NCBI RefSeq assembly: GCF_023509035.1
Contig: NZ_CP075583.1
Location: forward strand, 4,712,001-4,776,000
Length of the DNA: 64,000 bases
DNA from: Janthinobacterium lividum
GTDB taxonomy: Bacteria; Pseudomonadota; Gammaproteobacteria; Burkholderiales; Burkholderiaceae_D
Reading direction: 5' to 3'
Positions 50,212 to 59,671 of this stretch are shown in pieces (position 1 is the first letter of the stretch; every line of letters starts with the position of its first letter). Made by a program: the position numbers and the translations under genes. The notes under the pieces were generated by a model. The model had not been told where the DNA came from and ran no database searches. It worked only from the letters and a program-made list of their open reading frames with translations.

Positions 50212-53200
50212 TGTTCTTCTCCCGCGCCATCGAAGGGCGCGCTAATCGGGTCGATCGTGATGTGCTGTTGCAGCCAGTCAGCCAGCGGACCGTACAGCTC
50301 GCGCGTACAGTCTTCCCATGCTTCCTCGGCGGCCAGCGCGGAAAACTCGGGCCACAGGCGCGCCAGGCACAGTTCTTCGCGCTCGCCCGACATGTCAAAG
50401 CCGCCATCGTAGACGGCGCGCGGGTCGCCCTGCTGCACCAGCGCCAGGCCCGTCTTGCACGCCGTAGGCAACGGATGGTTCATGCCTTCGCGCCACAGCG
50501 CCAGCAAGGTGGCCAGCGCTGCGCGCGAAGTGGCCGGATCGAGCGGCGCCATGCTGACGATGGCGTCGCGCGCCACCAGGTAGCCGGTGACGGGAAAACC
50601 GAGGGCGGCGGCGGCCAGCTGGCGCAGCCACATCAGCATCAGCTTGTCGCCGCGCGCCAGGCCGCCCTTGTCCGTCACTTTCGAAGAAATCTGCATCAGC
50701 CAGGCCGTCTCTTGCCCGTTGCTGCACAATTTATCCAGCCAGTCGTCGATCTGCACTTCGCCGAAGGGCAAATTGATGGCGCGCTTGTCGGCCGCCAGCG
50801 GAAACGAAGCGCGCAAGGACAGCCACGCACTGCGCACGGGCACCAGCGCCTCGACCAGCTGCGCCTGCACCTGCTGGCCGATCAGGCCGATGGGCAGTAC
50901 GCCTTCGCGCGCCAGCTTCCCTGCGCGCGCTTCCAGGCTGGCGCGCACGTCTTCGAGCGCCTCGACGGTGCCGCCGTCGTCCAGCATGGTGTCTTCCAGC
51001 AGATAGCGCTCGAGCGCATTCAGGCCGAACGGCTCTTCATCCTCGCCCAGCATGGCCGCGTCGGCAAAATACACGCTCAAGCGGCGGCGGAAAAAGTATT
51101 TGACGGGCTGGCGCAGGAAGCTGGCCAGCTCGCCCAGCTTCAAACGCGTGCCGGGATCGAGCTCGTAGGGACCCAGCGGCAGCATAGCGGCCTGCGCCTC
51201 CGCATCGGCATCGGTATGGGCCACGCGCCATTCACGCGCATAGGTGAGCAAACCATCGGCCTCGAAATAGCGGCGGCTGAATGGCTGCAGCGCATGCTCG
51301 GTGGTGAGCGACGCCAGGTGCCGGTCCAGCGACCAGCCGGCGGCCAGGTAATCGCGCAGCTGCGACACCAGCACGGACGGCGGCTGCTCGGAATTGTCGC
51401 GCACATTGCGCCCCACCCAGCTCACATACAGTTTGTCGCGCGCGGCCAGCAAGGCTTCGAGCATCAGGTAGCGGTCATCGTCGCGGCGCGAGCGGTCGCC
51501 CGGGCGCGCCATGCCGGGCAGCGCCAGCAAGTCGAAATCGGCCTTCTGCGCGCGGCGCGGAAAATCGCCATCATTCATGCCCAGCAGGCACACGACGCGG
51601 AACGGCACGGCGCGCATCGGCATCAGAGTGCAAAACGTGACGCCACCGGAGACAAACTGGTGGTTCAGGGTCGGCTCGTCCAGCGCGCCCAGCCACGCCA
51701 CGCGCAGCACGGACAGCGGCACCTGCTCGACAAAGCCCGCATGCTCGCAGGTTTCCAGCCAGCCCTGCAAGGCGCCTTCCAGCTGCGCCAGGGTCAGGCG
51801 GTCGCCCTCGTCGTCGGCATCGAAGAAGGCGGACAGCAGCGCGCGCGCCTGCACGCCCCACTCGGCTGGCGTGCAGGCGCCGGCCAGTACGGTGCGCCAG
51901 TGCAGCAGCGCCTCGACCAGCTGCGCCAGGGATCCCGCCAGCGCCGCATCGAGGCCGCCCACTTCCGCATACGGCTCGATGCCGCCAAAGCTGGCGCCAC
52001 TGCCGCTGGCATAACCGAGCAGCATGCGCCGCACGCCGAAGATCCACGCATTCTGTTCGCCCGCCGCGCCCAGTCCCAGGCCGGCGCGGTGCGCCTGGTC
52101 CAGGCCCCAGCGCACGCCCGCCCCTTCGATCCAGGCGCCCAGGGTGGCCAGGTCGTCCGGCTGCAGGCCAAAGCGGGCCGCCAGCGCCGGTACGTCGAGC
52201 AGGTCGCGGACTTCGCTCTGGCGGCAACGCTGCTGCGGCAGTTGCAGCAGCCACTCGAGCGCGACGAGCAGCGGGTTGACGCTGCGGTCCTTCACGTCGC
52301 CGATCTCGAACGGAATGAAACGTTCGTCATTGCGCCGGTACTGGCCGAAGACGGCGTGGATGGCGGCCGTAAAGGTGTCGATATCGGGCACCATCACCAC
52401 CACGTCGCGCGGACGCAAGCCCGTCACGGCGCTGTGCGCGAACATGGCCAGCAGCTGGTCGTGCAGCACTTCCACTTCGCGCTGCACGCTGTGCGCCACG
52501 TGAAATTCGATCGAGCGGTCGCCGGCCTCTGGCGGCACCTGCTCATGCTCGGCCAGCGGACGCAGTTCGCGGATGGCAACCTGCACCTGCTGCAGCAGGG
52601 TCTCGCCCGTTTCCTCGCCAAACAGGTCGATGCGCAGGCTGTCGTCGCGCCCTTCGGCTTGCGCGTGTTCGTCGAATTCGTCGAGCATGCGGATGAAATC
52701 GCGCCCTTGCCTGCCCCAGCTGGCCAGCAGCGGATGGCTGTGCGCATGCAGCGCTTCGAGCGGAATTTGCGCCAGGTCGGTGCCGTTGCGCTGCCGCTGG
52801 CGCTTGTTTTCCGCGCGCAGCAAGTCGCGCCCGTCGATGATATCGCCCCAGTAAAACTGGCATGGATTGGGCACGGCCAGCACCACCTGCGTGTGGCGCG
52901 CCAGCGCGGCCAGCGCCTGCAAGGTCTGGTACGGCAAGGCCGACACGCCAAACAGCACCACCCGGCGCGGCAGCTTGCCGGCAGGCGGCTCGCCGGCGGC
53001 GATCGCCGCCAGGAAAGCGTCGTGGATGTCGGCGCGGCCCGTGTCGCGCTCGAAAGCCTCGACATCCAGGCCCACGGCGCGCCACAACTGCGCCTGCCAG
53101 CGCTGGTCTTCCTTCAAGGCGATGGCATCACCGCGCGCCGTGCGCAACTGGTCGCGCCCGGCCGCCCAATCGGCCAGCCAGTCGGCGCGGTAGACCTGGT

Positions 53201-53633
53201 ACTGGTCGAACAAGTCGGCCAGGCGCTCGGCCAGTTGCAGCCGGCGTTCGCAATCGCCATCGGCAAGGAAGTAGCGCAGCGGCGCGAATACCGGGTCGGC
53301 CAGCAAAGAGGGTAAAAGACGCATCAGGCGCCAGGTCAGCGGAGATTTATCGAACGGCGACACGCGCGGGACGCGCTCGCGCCCCAGCATGCCCCGGTAG
53401 CTTTCCCATAGCAGGCGCGCCGGCAGCGCGATGCGCGTGGCGGCGCACACCCCCATCTCCTCGGCCAGGGCGATCTTCAGCCATTCAGCCACGCCGTTCG
53501 ACTGCACCAGGAAGATATCCGTTTCCAGGGGCGCCAGCGGATGCTGGCGCAGCCACTGGAAGACGGCGGCGCGCAGCTGTTCCAGCTGGTTGCCATGCAG
53601 GATGAGGAGGCCGGGCGTGACGGGAGTATGCAT
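50208..53633 (-). CDS. recC: Exodeoxyribonuclease V subunit RecC
   Basis: RecC holds the complex together and reads Chi in the single-strand tunnel. It is 1141 aa, the usual size. Family segments are LFLVQSNGVAEWLKIAL-like (IFLVQSNGVAEWLKIALAEE), VVMVPDIDTFTAAIHAVFGQ and FCTLMPMRAVPFRVVCLLGM with NDGDFPR. It opens the recC-recB-recD operon; the spacing to the hybrid kinase stop upstream is about 75 bp. Confidence 0.97.
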   Translation of the reverse strand: MHTPVTPGLLILHGNQLEQLRAAVFQWLRQHPLAPLETDIFLVQSNGVAEWLKIALAEEMGVCAATRIALPARLLWESYRGMLGRERVPRVSPFDKSPLTWRLMRLLPSLLADPVFAPLRYFLADGDCERRLQLAERLADLFDQYQVYRADWLADWAAGRDQLRTARGDAIALKEDQRWQAQLWRAVGLDVEAFERDTGRADIHDAFLAAIAAGEPPAGKLPRRVVLFGVSALPYQTLQALAALARHTQVVLAVPNPCQFYWGDIIDGRDLLRAENKRQRQRNGTDLAQIPLEALHAHSHPLLASWGRQGRDFIRMLDEFDEHAQAEGRDDSLRIDLFGEETGETLLQQVQVAIRELRPLAEHEQVPPEAGDRSIEFHVAHSVQREVEVLHDQLLAMFAHSAVTGLRPRDVVVMVPDIDTFTAAIHAVFGQYRRNDERFIPFEIGDVKDRSVNPLLVALEWLLQLPQQRCRQSEVRDLLDVPALAARFGLQPDDLATLGAWIEGAGVRWGLDQAHRAGLGLGAAGEQNAWIFGVRRMLLGYASGSGASFGGIEPYAEVGGLDAALAGSLAQLVEALLHWRTVLAGACTPAEWGVQARALLSAFFDADDEGDRLTLAQLEGALQGWLETCEHAGFVEQVPLSVLRVAWLGALDEPTLNHQFVSGGVTFCTLMPMRAVPFRVVCLLGMNDGDFPRRAQKADFDLLALPGMARPGDRSRRDDDRYLMLEALLAARDKLYVSWVGRNVRDNSEQPPSVLVSQLRDYLAAGWSLDRHLASLTTEHALQPFSRRYFEADGLLTYAREWRVAHTDADAEAQAAMLPLGPYELDPGTRLKLGELASFLRQPVKYFFRRRLSVYFADAAMLGEDEEPFGLNALERYLLEDTMLDDGGTVEALEDVRASLEARAGKLAREGVLPIGLIGQQVQAQLVEALVPVRSAWLSLRASFPLAADKRAINLPFGEVQIDDWLDKLCSNGQETAWLMQISSKVTDKGGLARGDKLMLMWLRQLAAAALGFPVTGYLVARDAIVSMAPLDPATSRAALATLLALWREGMNHPLPTACKTGLALVQQGDPRAVYDGGFDMSGEREELCLARLWPEFSALAAEEAWEDCTRELYGPLADWLQQHITIDPISAPFDGAGEEQ

Positions 53634-53708
53634 GCTGATCCGATGGGTTGCCGCGTCTCCGGCCGGGTGGCCAGAGACGTCAAAGGCATATTATCGCCGC
53701 TGCTTGCG

Positions 53709-56700
53709 TCAGGGGGCGTCGCTGGCGGAAAATTCCATTGAAATTTGTTCCGCCACCTGCACCAGCGCCGGCCCCAGGGCCGTCAGCAAGGCACGCGCCT
53801 GCGCCAGATCGCCGCCCAGGCGCAAGCCTTCGATCGACGCGCACAGGTCTGCAAAGGCATGGGCGCCCACGGCCAGCGCCGACGATTTGCTGCGGTGTCC
53901 CAGGTCGGCCAGGCGCCCCAGGTCTTCCAGCGCCATGGCCTGCTCCATTTCGGCGATGCCGTCGCGCGCAGTGTCGAGAAACAGCTGGGTATATTTGCGC
54001 ATTTTCAAGGCGTCATTGCTGAACGTGAGCGCCAGGGTGGCCAGGTCGAGGATGGCCGTGTCGCGCAAGTCCCGCGTAGCGCCCGATGGCGGCGCTTTCG
54101 GCACCGCCGCCAAGCTGTCGCCCGCGCGCGCATGGCCGATGCTGCCGATACCGCCTCGCAGGCGGAACCATTTCGCCAGCAGGTGAAACAGCAGATTCGG
54201 GGCGATCGGCTTGGTCACGAATTCATCCATGCCCGCCGCCAGACAGCGGGCGCGGTCTTCGCTGCCCGCATTGGCCGTCATGGCGATCACCAGCAGGCCG
54301 GCAAGCTGAGGGTCGGCGCGGATGCGGCGCGTCGCCTCGAAGCCGTCCATCTCCGGCATCTGCACGTCCATCAGCACGCAGTCATAGCGCTGGTGGGCCA
54401 GCAATGCCAGCGCCTCGCGGCCGTTGCCGGCGACGCAGACGGTGGCGCCGGCGTCTTCCAGCAATTCGCAGCCCACCTGCTGGCTGAAGACGTTATCTTC
54501 CACCAGCAGGATGGACGCGCCGCGTATCACTCCCAGTACTTCCGGCTCCACTTCGGTGATGCGCTCGTCGCCCGCCTGCGCGCTTTTCTCCAGGCGCGCC
54601 GTGAACCAGAAGGTGCTGCCCAAGCCCGGCTGGCTATACACGCCTACCTTGCCGCCCATGAGCTCCACCAGTTGCTTGCTGATCACCAGCCCCAGGCCGC
54701 TGCCGCCATACTTGCGCGTGGTCGACGGGTCGGCTTGGTGGAAGGAGCGAAACAGCTGCGCCACCTCTTCCTGCGTCATGCCGATGCCCCGGTCCTGCAC
54801 TTCGAAGCGCAACATGCTGTGGCTGCCGCACTCCTCGGACTGGCGCACGCGCACGAAGATGCTGCCATTGTCCGAAAACTTGATGGCGTTGCTGGTCAGG
54901 TTCAGCAAGACCTGCTCCAGGCGCAGCGGGTCGCCACGCCAGCGCTGTGGCAGCTCCGGCGCGATATCGAACTGCAGCGCCAGGCCCTTGACGGCGGCTG
55001 CGTCGCCGAGCTGGCTGGCGATGTTCGCCAGCAGGGTGTCGAGCCGGAAGTCCAGCACTTCCAGTTCCAGCTTGCCCGCCTCGATCTTGGAAAAATCGAG
55101 GATGTCGTTGATCAGGCCCAGCAAATGCTGGCCCGAATGGAAGATTTTTTGCAGATAGTCACGCTGGCGCGCGTCAGCCACCGATTTCAGCGCCAGGTGC
55201 GCCATGCCGATGATGCTGTTCATCGGCGTGCGGATTTCATGGCTCATGTTCGACAGGAAGTCGCTCTTGGCCTGGCTTGCCGCGTCGGCCTGTTCCTTCA
55301 GGCGGTGCAGTTCCGTCACGTCGGTGGACAGGCCGATCAGGCCCGTGACGGGGCCCGGCAAGCCCAGCGGCACTTTCACGCTCCACAGGTGATGCACCTG
55401 GCCCTGCGCATCGACGAAGCGCTCTTCGCCGACGAACTTGGCGCCGCTGTCGAACACCTGGCGCTCCGTGCGCTGCGCGGACGCCGCCTTATCGCCGAGC
55501 ATCAACTCGCCATCCTGGCGGCCGATCAGCTGCTCCGCCGAACGACCCAGTATCTTCGCCGTGCGCGCATTCACGTAGCGGTAGCGCAGGTCGGCATCCT
55601 TCATGTAGACGTAGGCGTCGACGCTGTCGAGCACCGTATCGAGCAGGGTGCGCTGCGCCACCGCGTTGCGGCGCGAACGGTACAAGGTAAAGATATAGCC
55701 ATAAATGAGCAGGGTGCCGGCCACGCCGACGGCCAGCGCCAGCCACGGGAAATAGCGGTCGAAGGGGCTGTACAGTTCCGCCTTGCGCACGCGGAAATGG
55801 GCTTTCCACAGGCCGCCCTGGTAAGCCACCGGCAGCACCTGGTCGAAATAGTCGGCATCGCTGCCCGGTTGCGGCGGCGCCACCGCCAGGTCGCCATCGT
55901 CGTTGAACAGCAGGCGGTCCTGCGGCAGGATGACCAGAACCCCGTCGGCCGGCAACGGGTCGGCCGCGCTGTACAGGGTCAGGTGCAGAGGTTCCAGGGC
56001 GCTGCGTTCGAGCGCACTGTGCACCAGCTGGGCCACGCCAAAGCCGATGCCGACGGAACCCTGGTAGGCGGCGCGACGCTCGGCCACGCTGCCCTGCGGC
56101 ATGCCATTGCGGTACACGGGAAGACGCATGCCCAGGCCCACGTGCGCGGGCGGTCCCTTGATCATGATCACCTGGCCCGACGCGCTGACCTCGCCGCTGT
56201 CGCGCGCCTGCGCCAGGGACTGCGCCACCAGCGGGTTGGCGCCGATATCGACGCCCATGCGTTCGGCCAGCAGGGAGTCGGGCTCCAGGTAAGTGAGCAC
56301 CGTGTATTCCGGCCGCTCGCCAGGCGGACGGATGGTAAATGCGGGATAGCCGCGCGGCGCCAGGCTGGTGTCTTTGCCCACGGCCTCGATGAAGGCGGAG
56401 CGCTGCGCCGACGGGAAGGCCACCGCGTAGTTGACCGATTCGATGGCGGGGAACTGGCGCGCGATATCGAGGCCGGCCACGTAATCGTGGAACTGGCGGC
56501 GCGTCAGATGCTCGCTGGTGCGGAACAGGGCTTCGAGTCCGCGCAGCAGGTCGGAATAGCTTTTCACGCGCGTGACGAGGCTATGCTGGGCGCCATGCGT
56601 GAGATTGTCGAAACGCTGTTCGGCATCGTCGTTGACCGTGCGCGCCGCGCCCGCGTAGAGGGCGCCGCCCACCGCCGATGCCAGCAGCAAGCCACCTGCC

Positions 56701-56747
56701 CATATCCTGATGCCTGATCCCGCCCCGCCCTTGCTCAAAGTGTGCAT
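53709..56747 (-). CDS. CHASE-PAS hybrid histidine kinase with REC and Hpt domains
   Basis: This is a 1012-aa membrane sensor. Helix 1 (about 15-35), an extracytoplasmic CHASE domain (about 70-280, RRQFHDYVAGLDIARQFPAI), helix 2 (WLALAVGVAGTLLIYGYIF), a PAS domain (VLDSVDAYVYMKDADLRYRY), HisKA with His503 in NMSHEIRTPMN, HATPase (GSGLGLVISKQLVELMGGKV), a receiver with Asp794 in CVLMDVQMPEMDGFEA, and a C-terminal Hpt with His951 in DLGHRSKSS. It has all parts of a phosphorelay except a separate output regulator, and no response regulator is adjacent. The CHASE ligand is unknown. Confidence 0.94.
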   Translation of the reverse strand: MHTLSKGGAGSGIRIWAGGLLLASAVGGALYAGAARTVNDDAEQRFDNLTHGAQHSLVTRVKSYSDLLRGLEALFRTSEHLTRRQFHDYVAGLDIARQFPAIESVNYAVAFPSAQRSAFIEAVGKDTSLAPRGYPAFTIRPPGERPEYTVLTYLEPDSLLAERMGVDIGANPLVAQSLAQARDSGEVSASGQVIMIKGPPAHVGLGMRLPVYRNGMPQGSVAERRAAYQGSVGIGFGVAQLVHSALERSALEPLHLTLYSAADPLPADGVLVILPQDRLLFNDDGDLAVAPPQPGSDADYFDQVLPVAYQGGLWKAHFRVRKAELYSPFDRYFPWLALAVGVAGTLLIYGYIFTLYRSRRNAVAQRTLLDTVLDSVDAYVYMKDADLRYRYVNARTAKILGRSAEQLIGRQDGELMLGDKAASAQRTERQVFDSGAKFVGEERFVDAQGQVHHLWSVKVPLGLPGPVTGLIGLSTDVTELHRLKEQADAASQAKSDFLSNMSHEIRTPMNSIIGMAHLALKSVADARQRDYLQKIFHSGQHLLGLINDILDFSKIEAGKLELEVLDFRLDTLLANIASQLGDAAAVKGLALQFDIAPELPQRWRGDPLRLEQVLLNLTSNAIKFSDNGSIFVRVRQSEECGSHSMLRFEVQDRGIGMTQEEVAQLFRSFHQADPSTTRKYGGSGLGLVISKQLVELMGGKVGVYSQPGLGSTFWFTARLEKSAQAGDERITEVEPEVLGVIRGASILLVEDNVFSQQVGCELLEDAGATVCVAGNGREALALLAHQRYDCVLMDVQMPEMDGFEATRRIRADPQLAGLLVIAMTANAGSEDRARCLAAGMDEFVTKPIAPNLLFHLLAKWFRLRGGIGSIGHARAGDSLAAVPKAPPSGATRDLRDTAILDLATLALTFSNDALKMRKYTQLFLDTARDGIAEMEQAMALEDLGRLADLGHRSKSSALAVGAHAFADLCASIEGLRLGGDLAQARALLTALGPALVQVAEQISMEFSASDAP

Positions 56748-56814
56748 TGTCGATCGCTTATTCCGGTTTCCTCGAATGTGCGGCGCAGGCCGCCCAGCAA
56801 GTACGAGGATACTA

Positions 56815-57780
56815 TCAAAGCCCCCGCCCGACGCGTCCGTACATGAAAAAAAGCGCGCGCCGTGGTTGCACTGGAAAACACCGCGCGCCTAGGCCGCCTG
56901 CAGGGCCCCTGCCAGGAAGTCGCGAAAAGGCGCGCACCTTTTCCTGCACGTGGCGTCCGTCGGGCGTCAAGGCATACACGCCGCGCCTGGCCATGCCGTG
57001 CGATGGCAGCACGCGCACCAAGGCGCCGCTGGCCAGCAGCGGTGCGGCGACGAACGACGGCAGCGCGCCCACGCCGATGCCCGCCACCAGCATATCGGCC
57101 AGCAGCAGGCTGCTGTCGGCGGAAAAGCGCACGGGCAGGACGATACTGCTCGCCCCTTCCGGGCCGGCCAGCTGCCAGATGCCGGGGCTGTCGGCCAGCC
57201 GATAGGCCAGGCAATCGTGACCGTGCAAGTCCTGCGACTGCCGGGGTGTGCCGCGCCGCGCCAGATAGGCGGGCGATGCGCAAATCATCTGTTCCACATC
57301 GCCCAGGCGGCGCGCCACCAGGGTCGAATCGGCCAGCGCGGCGCGGATGCGCAGCGACACGTCATAGCCCTCGCCCACCACGTCGCGCAGGCGGTCGTCC
57401 AGGGTCATTTCGATTTTGACTTCCGGATAGCGGGCTATGAAGTCCGGCAGCAGCGGCGACAGCACTTTCAAGCCAAACGACAGCGGCGCATTCACGCGCA
57501 GCCGCCCCGCCACCTTGCCGGCGCAGCCGCGCGTGGCCAGTTCCAGCGCGTCGATTTCGTCGAGCAGGCGGCAACATTCAAGATAATAGGTACGCCCGCC
57601 GTCCGACAAACTCATGCGTCTCGTCGTGCGCACCAGCAGCACCGTTGCCAGATGCGCTTCCAACTGGCGCACCTGCTTGCTGATGGCCGCCGCCGACTGG
57701 TTCAGGTCCAGCGCCGCCTTGCTGAAGCTGTCGCGCTCGACCACCTTGCGAAACACGCGCATATGCGCCAGGACATCCAT
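56815..57780 (-). CDS. LysR-family regulator, 3' end frameshifted
   Basis: This is a LysR regulator from ATG 57780 (MDVLAHMRVFRKVVERDSFS), which has GGAAAG upstream; ATG 57792 lacks a site. HTH: AALDLNQSAAAISKQVRQLE. Effector domain: GRLRVNAPLSFGLKVLSPLL. The last part reads VRAFSRLPGRGPAGG and runs to 56815, unlike the family. If the T4 run on the coding strand (56925-56928) had one base less, it would read VRAFRDFLAGALQAA and stop at 56889, a normal LysR end of about 297 aa. It is divergent from the cyclase gene. I trust the shorter product. Confidence 0.9.
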   Translation of the reverse strand: MDVLAHMRVFRKVVERDSFSKAALDLNQSAAAISKQVRQLEAHLATVLLVRTTRRMSLSDGGRTYYLECCRLLDEIDALELATRGCAGKVAGRLRVNAPLSFGLKVLSPLLPDFIARYPEVKIEMTLDDRLRDVVGEGYDVSLRIRAALADSTLVARRLGDVEQMICASPAYLARRGTPRQSQDLHGHDCLAYRLADSPGIWQLAGPEGASSIVLPVRFSADSSLLLADMLVAGIGVGALPSFVAAPLLASGALVRVLPSHGMARRGVYALTPDGRHVQEKVRAFSRLPGRGPAGGLGARCFPVQPRRALFFMYGRVGRGL

Positions 57781-57889
57781 GATTCTTTCCATTTGGTTGA
57801 ATATCTTATTATTTTATCGCCGATTATCATTGAATTGAAAAACAATATGATGGTGGCTTCTTCATTCATGTCACGCAAGGAGCACCCCC

Positions 57890-58885
57890 ATGTTCACACC
57901 ATCTGCCACCCTGACTACCCTGCTGCTGGCGCTGCTGGCTGGAACCACCCAGGCCGCAGCCCCCGCCCCTGCCATGCCGGAAGTGGGTATCAGCCCCTGG
58001 GGCCCGAAAGACGAAATCGGCCGCCTGAACCTGATGACGCCAGCCTCGCGCGCCGCCATCCTGGCGCGCATCGACGGCGGCAAGAGCTATGACCTGGCCG
58101 TCGATTTCTATGTTGGCATGCCCAGCTGGCAGGCGGCAGGAGATCCGCCCTACCAGATGTGGATGACCCACACGCCGAAGGGCAATGTGGTGGCCGACTC
58201 GATGCGAGTGGGCGAACAGATGAACCGCCACGTCAGTTACACGGGGTCGGCCGTGTCCATGTATGCGCACATGGGCACGCATATCGACGCCCTCAACCAC
58301 TTCGGCTTGAACGGCAAGATCTGGAACGGTTTTACGGAAGAACAGTATCTGGGTGACCGGGGCTGGACCGTGACGGGGGCGGAAAAACTGCCGCCCATCG
58401 TCGCGCGCGGCGTGCTGATCGACGTGGCCGTGGCCAAGGGATTGTCGCAACTGCCCGACAATTACCGGGTCACACGGCAAGACTTGCGCACCGCGCTGGC
58501 ACATCAGAAGATCACCTTGGAAAAGGGCGACGTGGTGCTGATACGCACGGGCCGCATGCAGCACTATGAGCAGGCGCAAGCCTACATGGCCAATCCCCCC
58601 GGCCTGTCGCTGGATGCGGCGAAATTCCTCGTGGAAGATGGCGGCGCGATGGTGGTGGGCGCGGACAACCTCAGTTTCGAGGCGTTTCCGTCCGAAGTGG
58701 CGGGCAACTACCTGCCCGTGCACACCTACTTGCTGGCGCAACAGGGCACGCCCATCCTGGAACTGGTGGACCTGGAAGCGCTGTCGCGCGACAAGGTCTA
58801 CCAATTCGCCTTCATCGGCGCCTCGTTGAAGTTCCGGGGCGGCGACGCGGCGCCCATCCGTCCCGTGGCCCTGCCGATACGCTAA
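57890..58885 (+). CDS. Secreted cyclase-family hydrolase
   Basis: This is a 331-aa member of the cyclase family (PF04199), which includes kynurenine formamidase. A signal peptide (LTTLLLALLAGTTQAAA) predicts periplasmic location. The metal site HMGTHIDALNHFG gives the HxGTHxD motif. Other family parts are GDVVLIRTGRM and LPVHTYLLAQQGTPILELVD. AAGGAG stands upstream. It is too long and secreted for housekeeping KynB, so the substrate is unknown. It is divergent from a LysR regulator. Confidence 0.88.
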   Translation: MFTPSATLTTLLLALLAGTTQAAAPAPAMPEVGISPWGPKDEIGRLNLMTPASRAAILARIDGGKSYDLAVDFYVGMPSWQAAGDPPYQMWMTHTPKGNVVADSMRVGEQMNRHVSYTGSAVSMYAHMGTHIDALNHFGLNGKIWNGFTEEQYLGDRGWTVTGAEKLPPIVARGVLIDVAVAKGLSQLPDNYRVTRQDLRTALAHQKITLEKGDVVLIRTGRMQHYEQAQAYMANPPGLSLDAAKFLVEDGGAMVVGADNLSFEAFPSEVAGNYLPVHTYLLAQQGTPILELVDLEALSRDKVYQFAFIGASLKFRGGDAAPIRPVALPIR

Positions 58886-58886
58886 G

Positions 58887-59657
58887 TCACACGGTCGCGG
58901 CCAGCAAAGTGCCGACGCCATGGTCATCCCAGGCATCGGCGCAGCGCACTACGTCGCCCACGACGATGATGCTGGGACTGCCCAGGCCGCTGGCTTGCAA
59001 GTCGCCGGGCAAGCAGTGCAAGGTGCTGAGCAACTGGCGCTGCGTTGCCAGGCTGGCCGATTGCACCACGGCCACGGGCGTGCCGGGCGCCATGCCGCCG
59101 GCCAGCAAGCCGGCCTGGATGGCCGCCACCCTGGCCACGCCCATATAGATGACGAGGGTCAGGCCGCTTTGCGCCAATGCCGTCCAGTTCGGCTCCGAGG
59201 CGCTATCCTTGCCATGGCCCGTGACGAAAATCGCGCCCTGGCTCCAGCTGCGGTGCGTCAATGGCACGCCGATGCTGGACGGTGCGGCCAGGCCGCTGCT
59301 GATGCCGGGTATCACTTCGACTGCCACGCCGTGGCTGCGCAGGTAGGCGCGCTCTTCGCCGCCGCGCCCGAACAGGTAGGGGTCGCCCCCTTTCAGGCGC
59401 ACCACGTGCAAGCCGGCGCGGGCTTCGGCCAGCATCAGGCGCTCGATGAAGGCTTGCGGCGTGGAAGCACAGCCGCCCCGCTTGCCCACCTCGACCACGC
59501 GCACGCCGGGCGCCGCATGCGCGAGGATGGCCGGGTTGACGAGGTCGTCGATCAGCACCACGTCGGCCCGTGCGATGGCCTTTACTGCCTTGATGGTCAG
59601 CAGGTCCGGGTCGCCGGGACCGGCGCCAACCAAGGTCACGCTTCCTTGTTGTGCCAT
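58887..59657 (-). CDS. cobA: Uroporphyrinogen-III C-methyltransferase (SUMT)
   Basis: This enzyme transfers two methyl groups from S-adenosylmethionine to uroporphyrinogen III, giving precorrin-2 for siroheme (nitrite and sulfite reductase) or cobalamin. It is 256 aa from ATG 59657, with GGGAG upstream. Motifs: VTLVGAGPGDPDLLTIKAVK, VVRLKGGDPYLFGRGGEE and VIPGISSGLAAPSSIGVPLT. Its place after nasS suggests it supplies siroheme for nitrite reduction. A longer frame to 59726 includes the nasS end and should be ignored. Confidence 0.96.
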   Translation of the reverse strand: MAQQGSVTLVGAGPGDPDLLTIKAVKAIARADVVLIDDLVNPAILAHAAPGVRVVEVGKRGGCASTPQAFIERLMLAEARAGLHVVRLKGGDPYLFGRGGEERAYLRSHGVAVEVIPGISSGLAAPSSIGVPLTHRSWSQGAIFVTGHGKDSASEPNWTALAQSGLTLVIYMGVARVAAIQAGLLAGGMAPGTPVAVVQSASLATQRQLLSTLHCLPGDLQASGLGSPSIIVVGDVVRCADAWDDHGVGTLLAATV

Positions 59658-59671
59658 GATGAAATCTCCCA

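Noticed and set aside
44754..50412. Long + strand ORFs opposite recD and recB
   Set aside because: Shadows with no family-like sequence; recB and recD motifs are intact on the minus strand.
50211..53315. Long + strand ORF (over 1000 codons) opposite recC
   Set aside because: It is an antisense shadow of a GC-rich gene with strong codon bias; its product is low-complexity and recC is certain on the other strand.
53745..56717. Long + strand ORF (990 codons) opposite the hybrid kinase
   Set aside because: Same reason: His/Arg/Gln-rich shadow, no ribosome site, and the kinase domains are clear on the minus strand.
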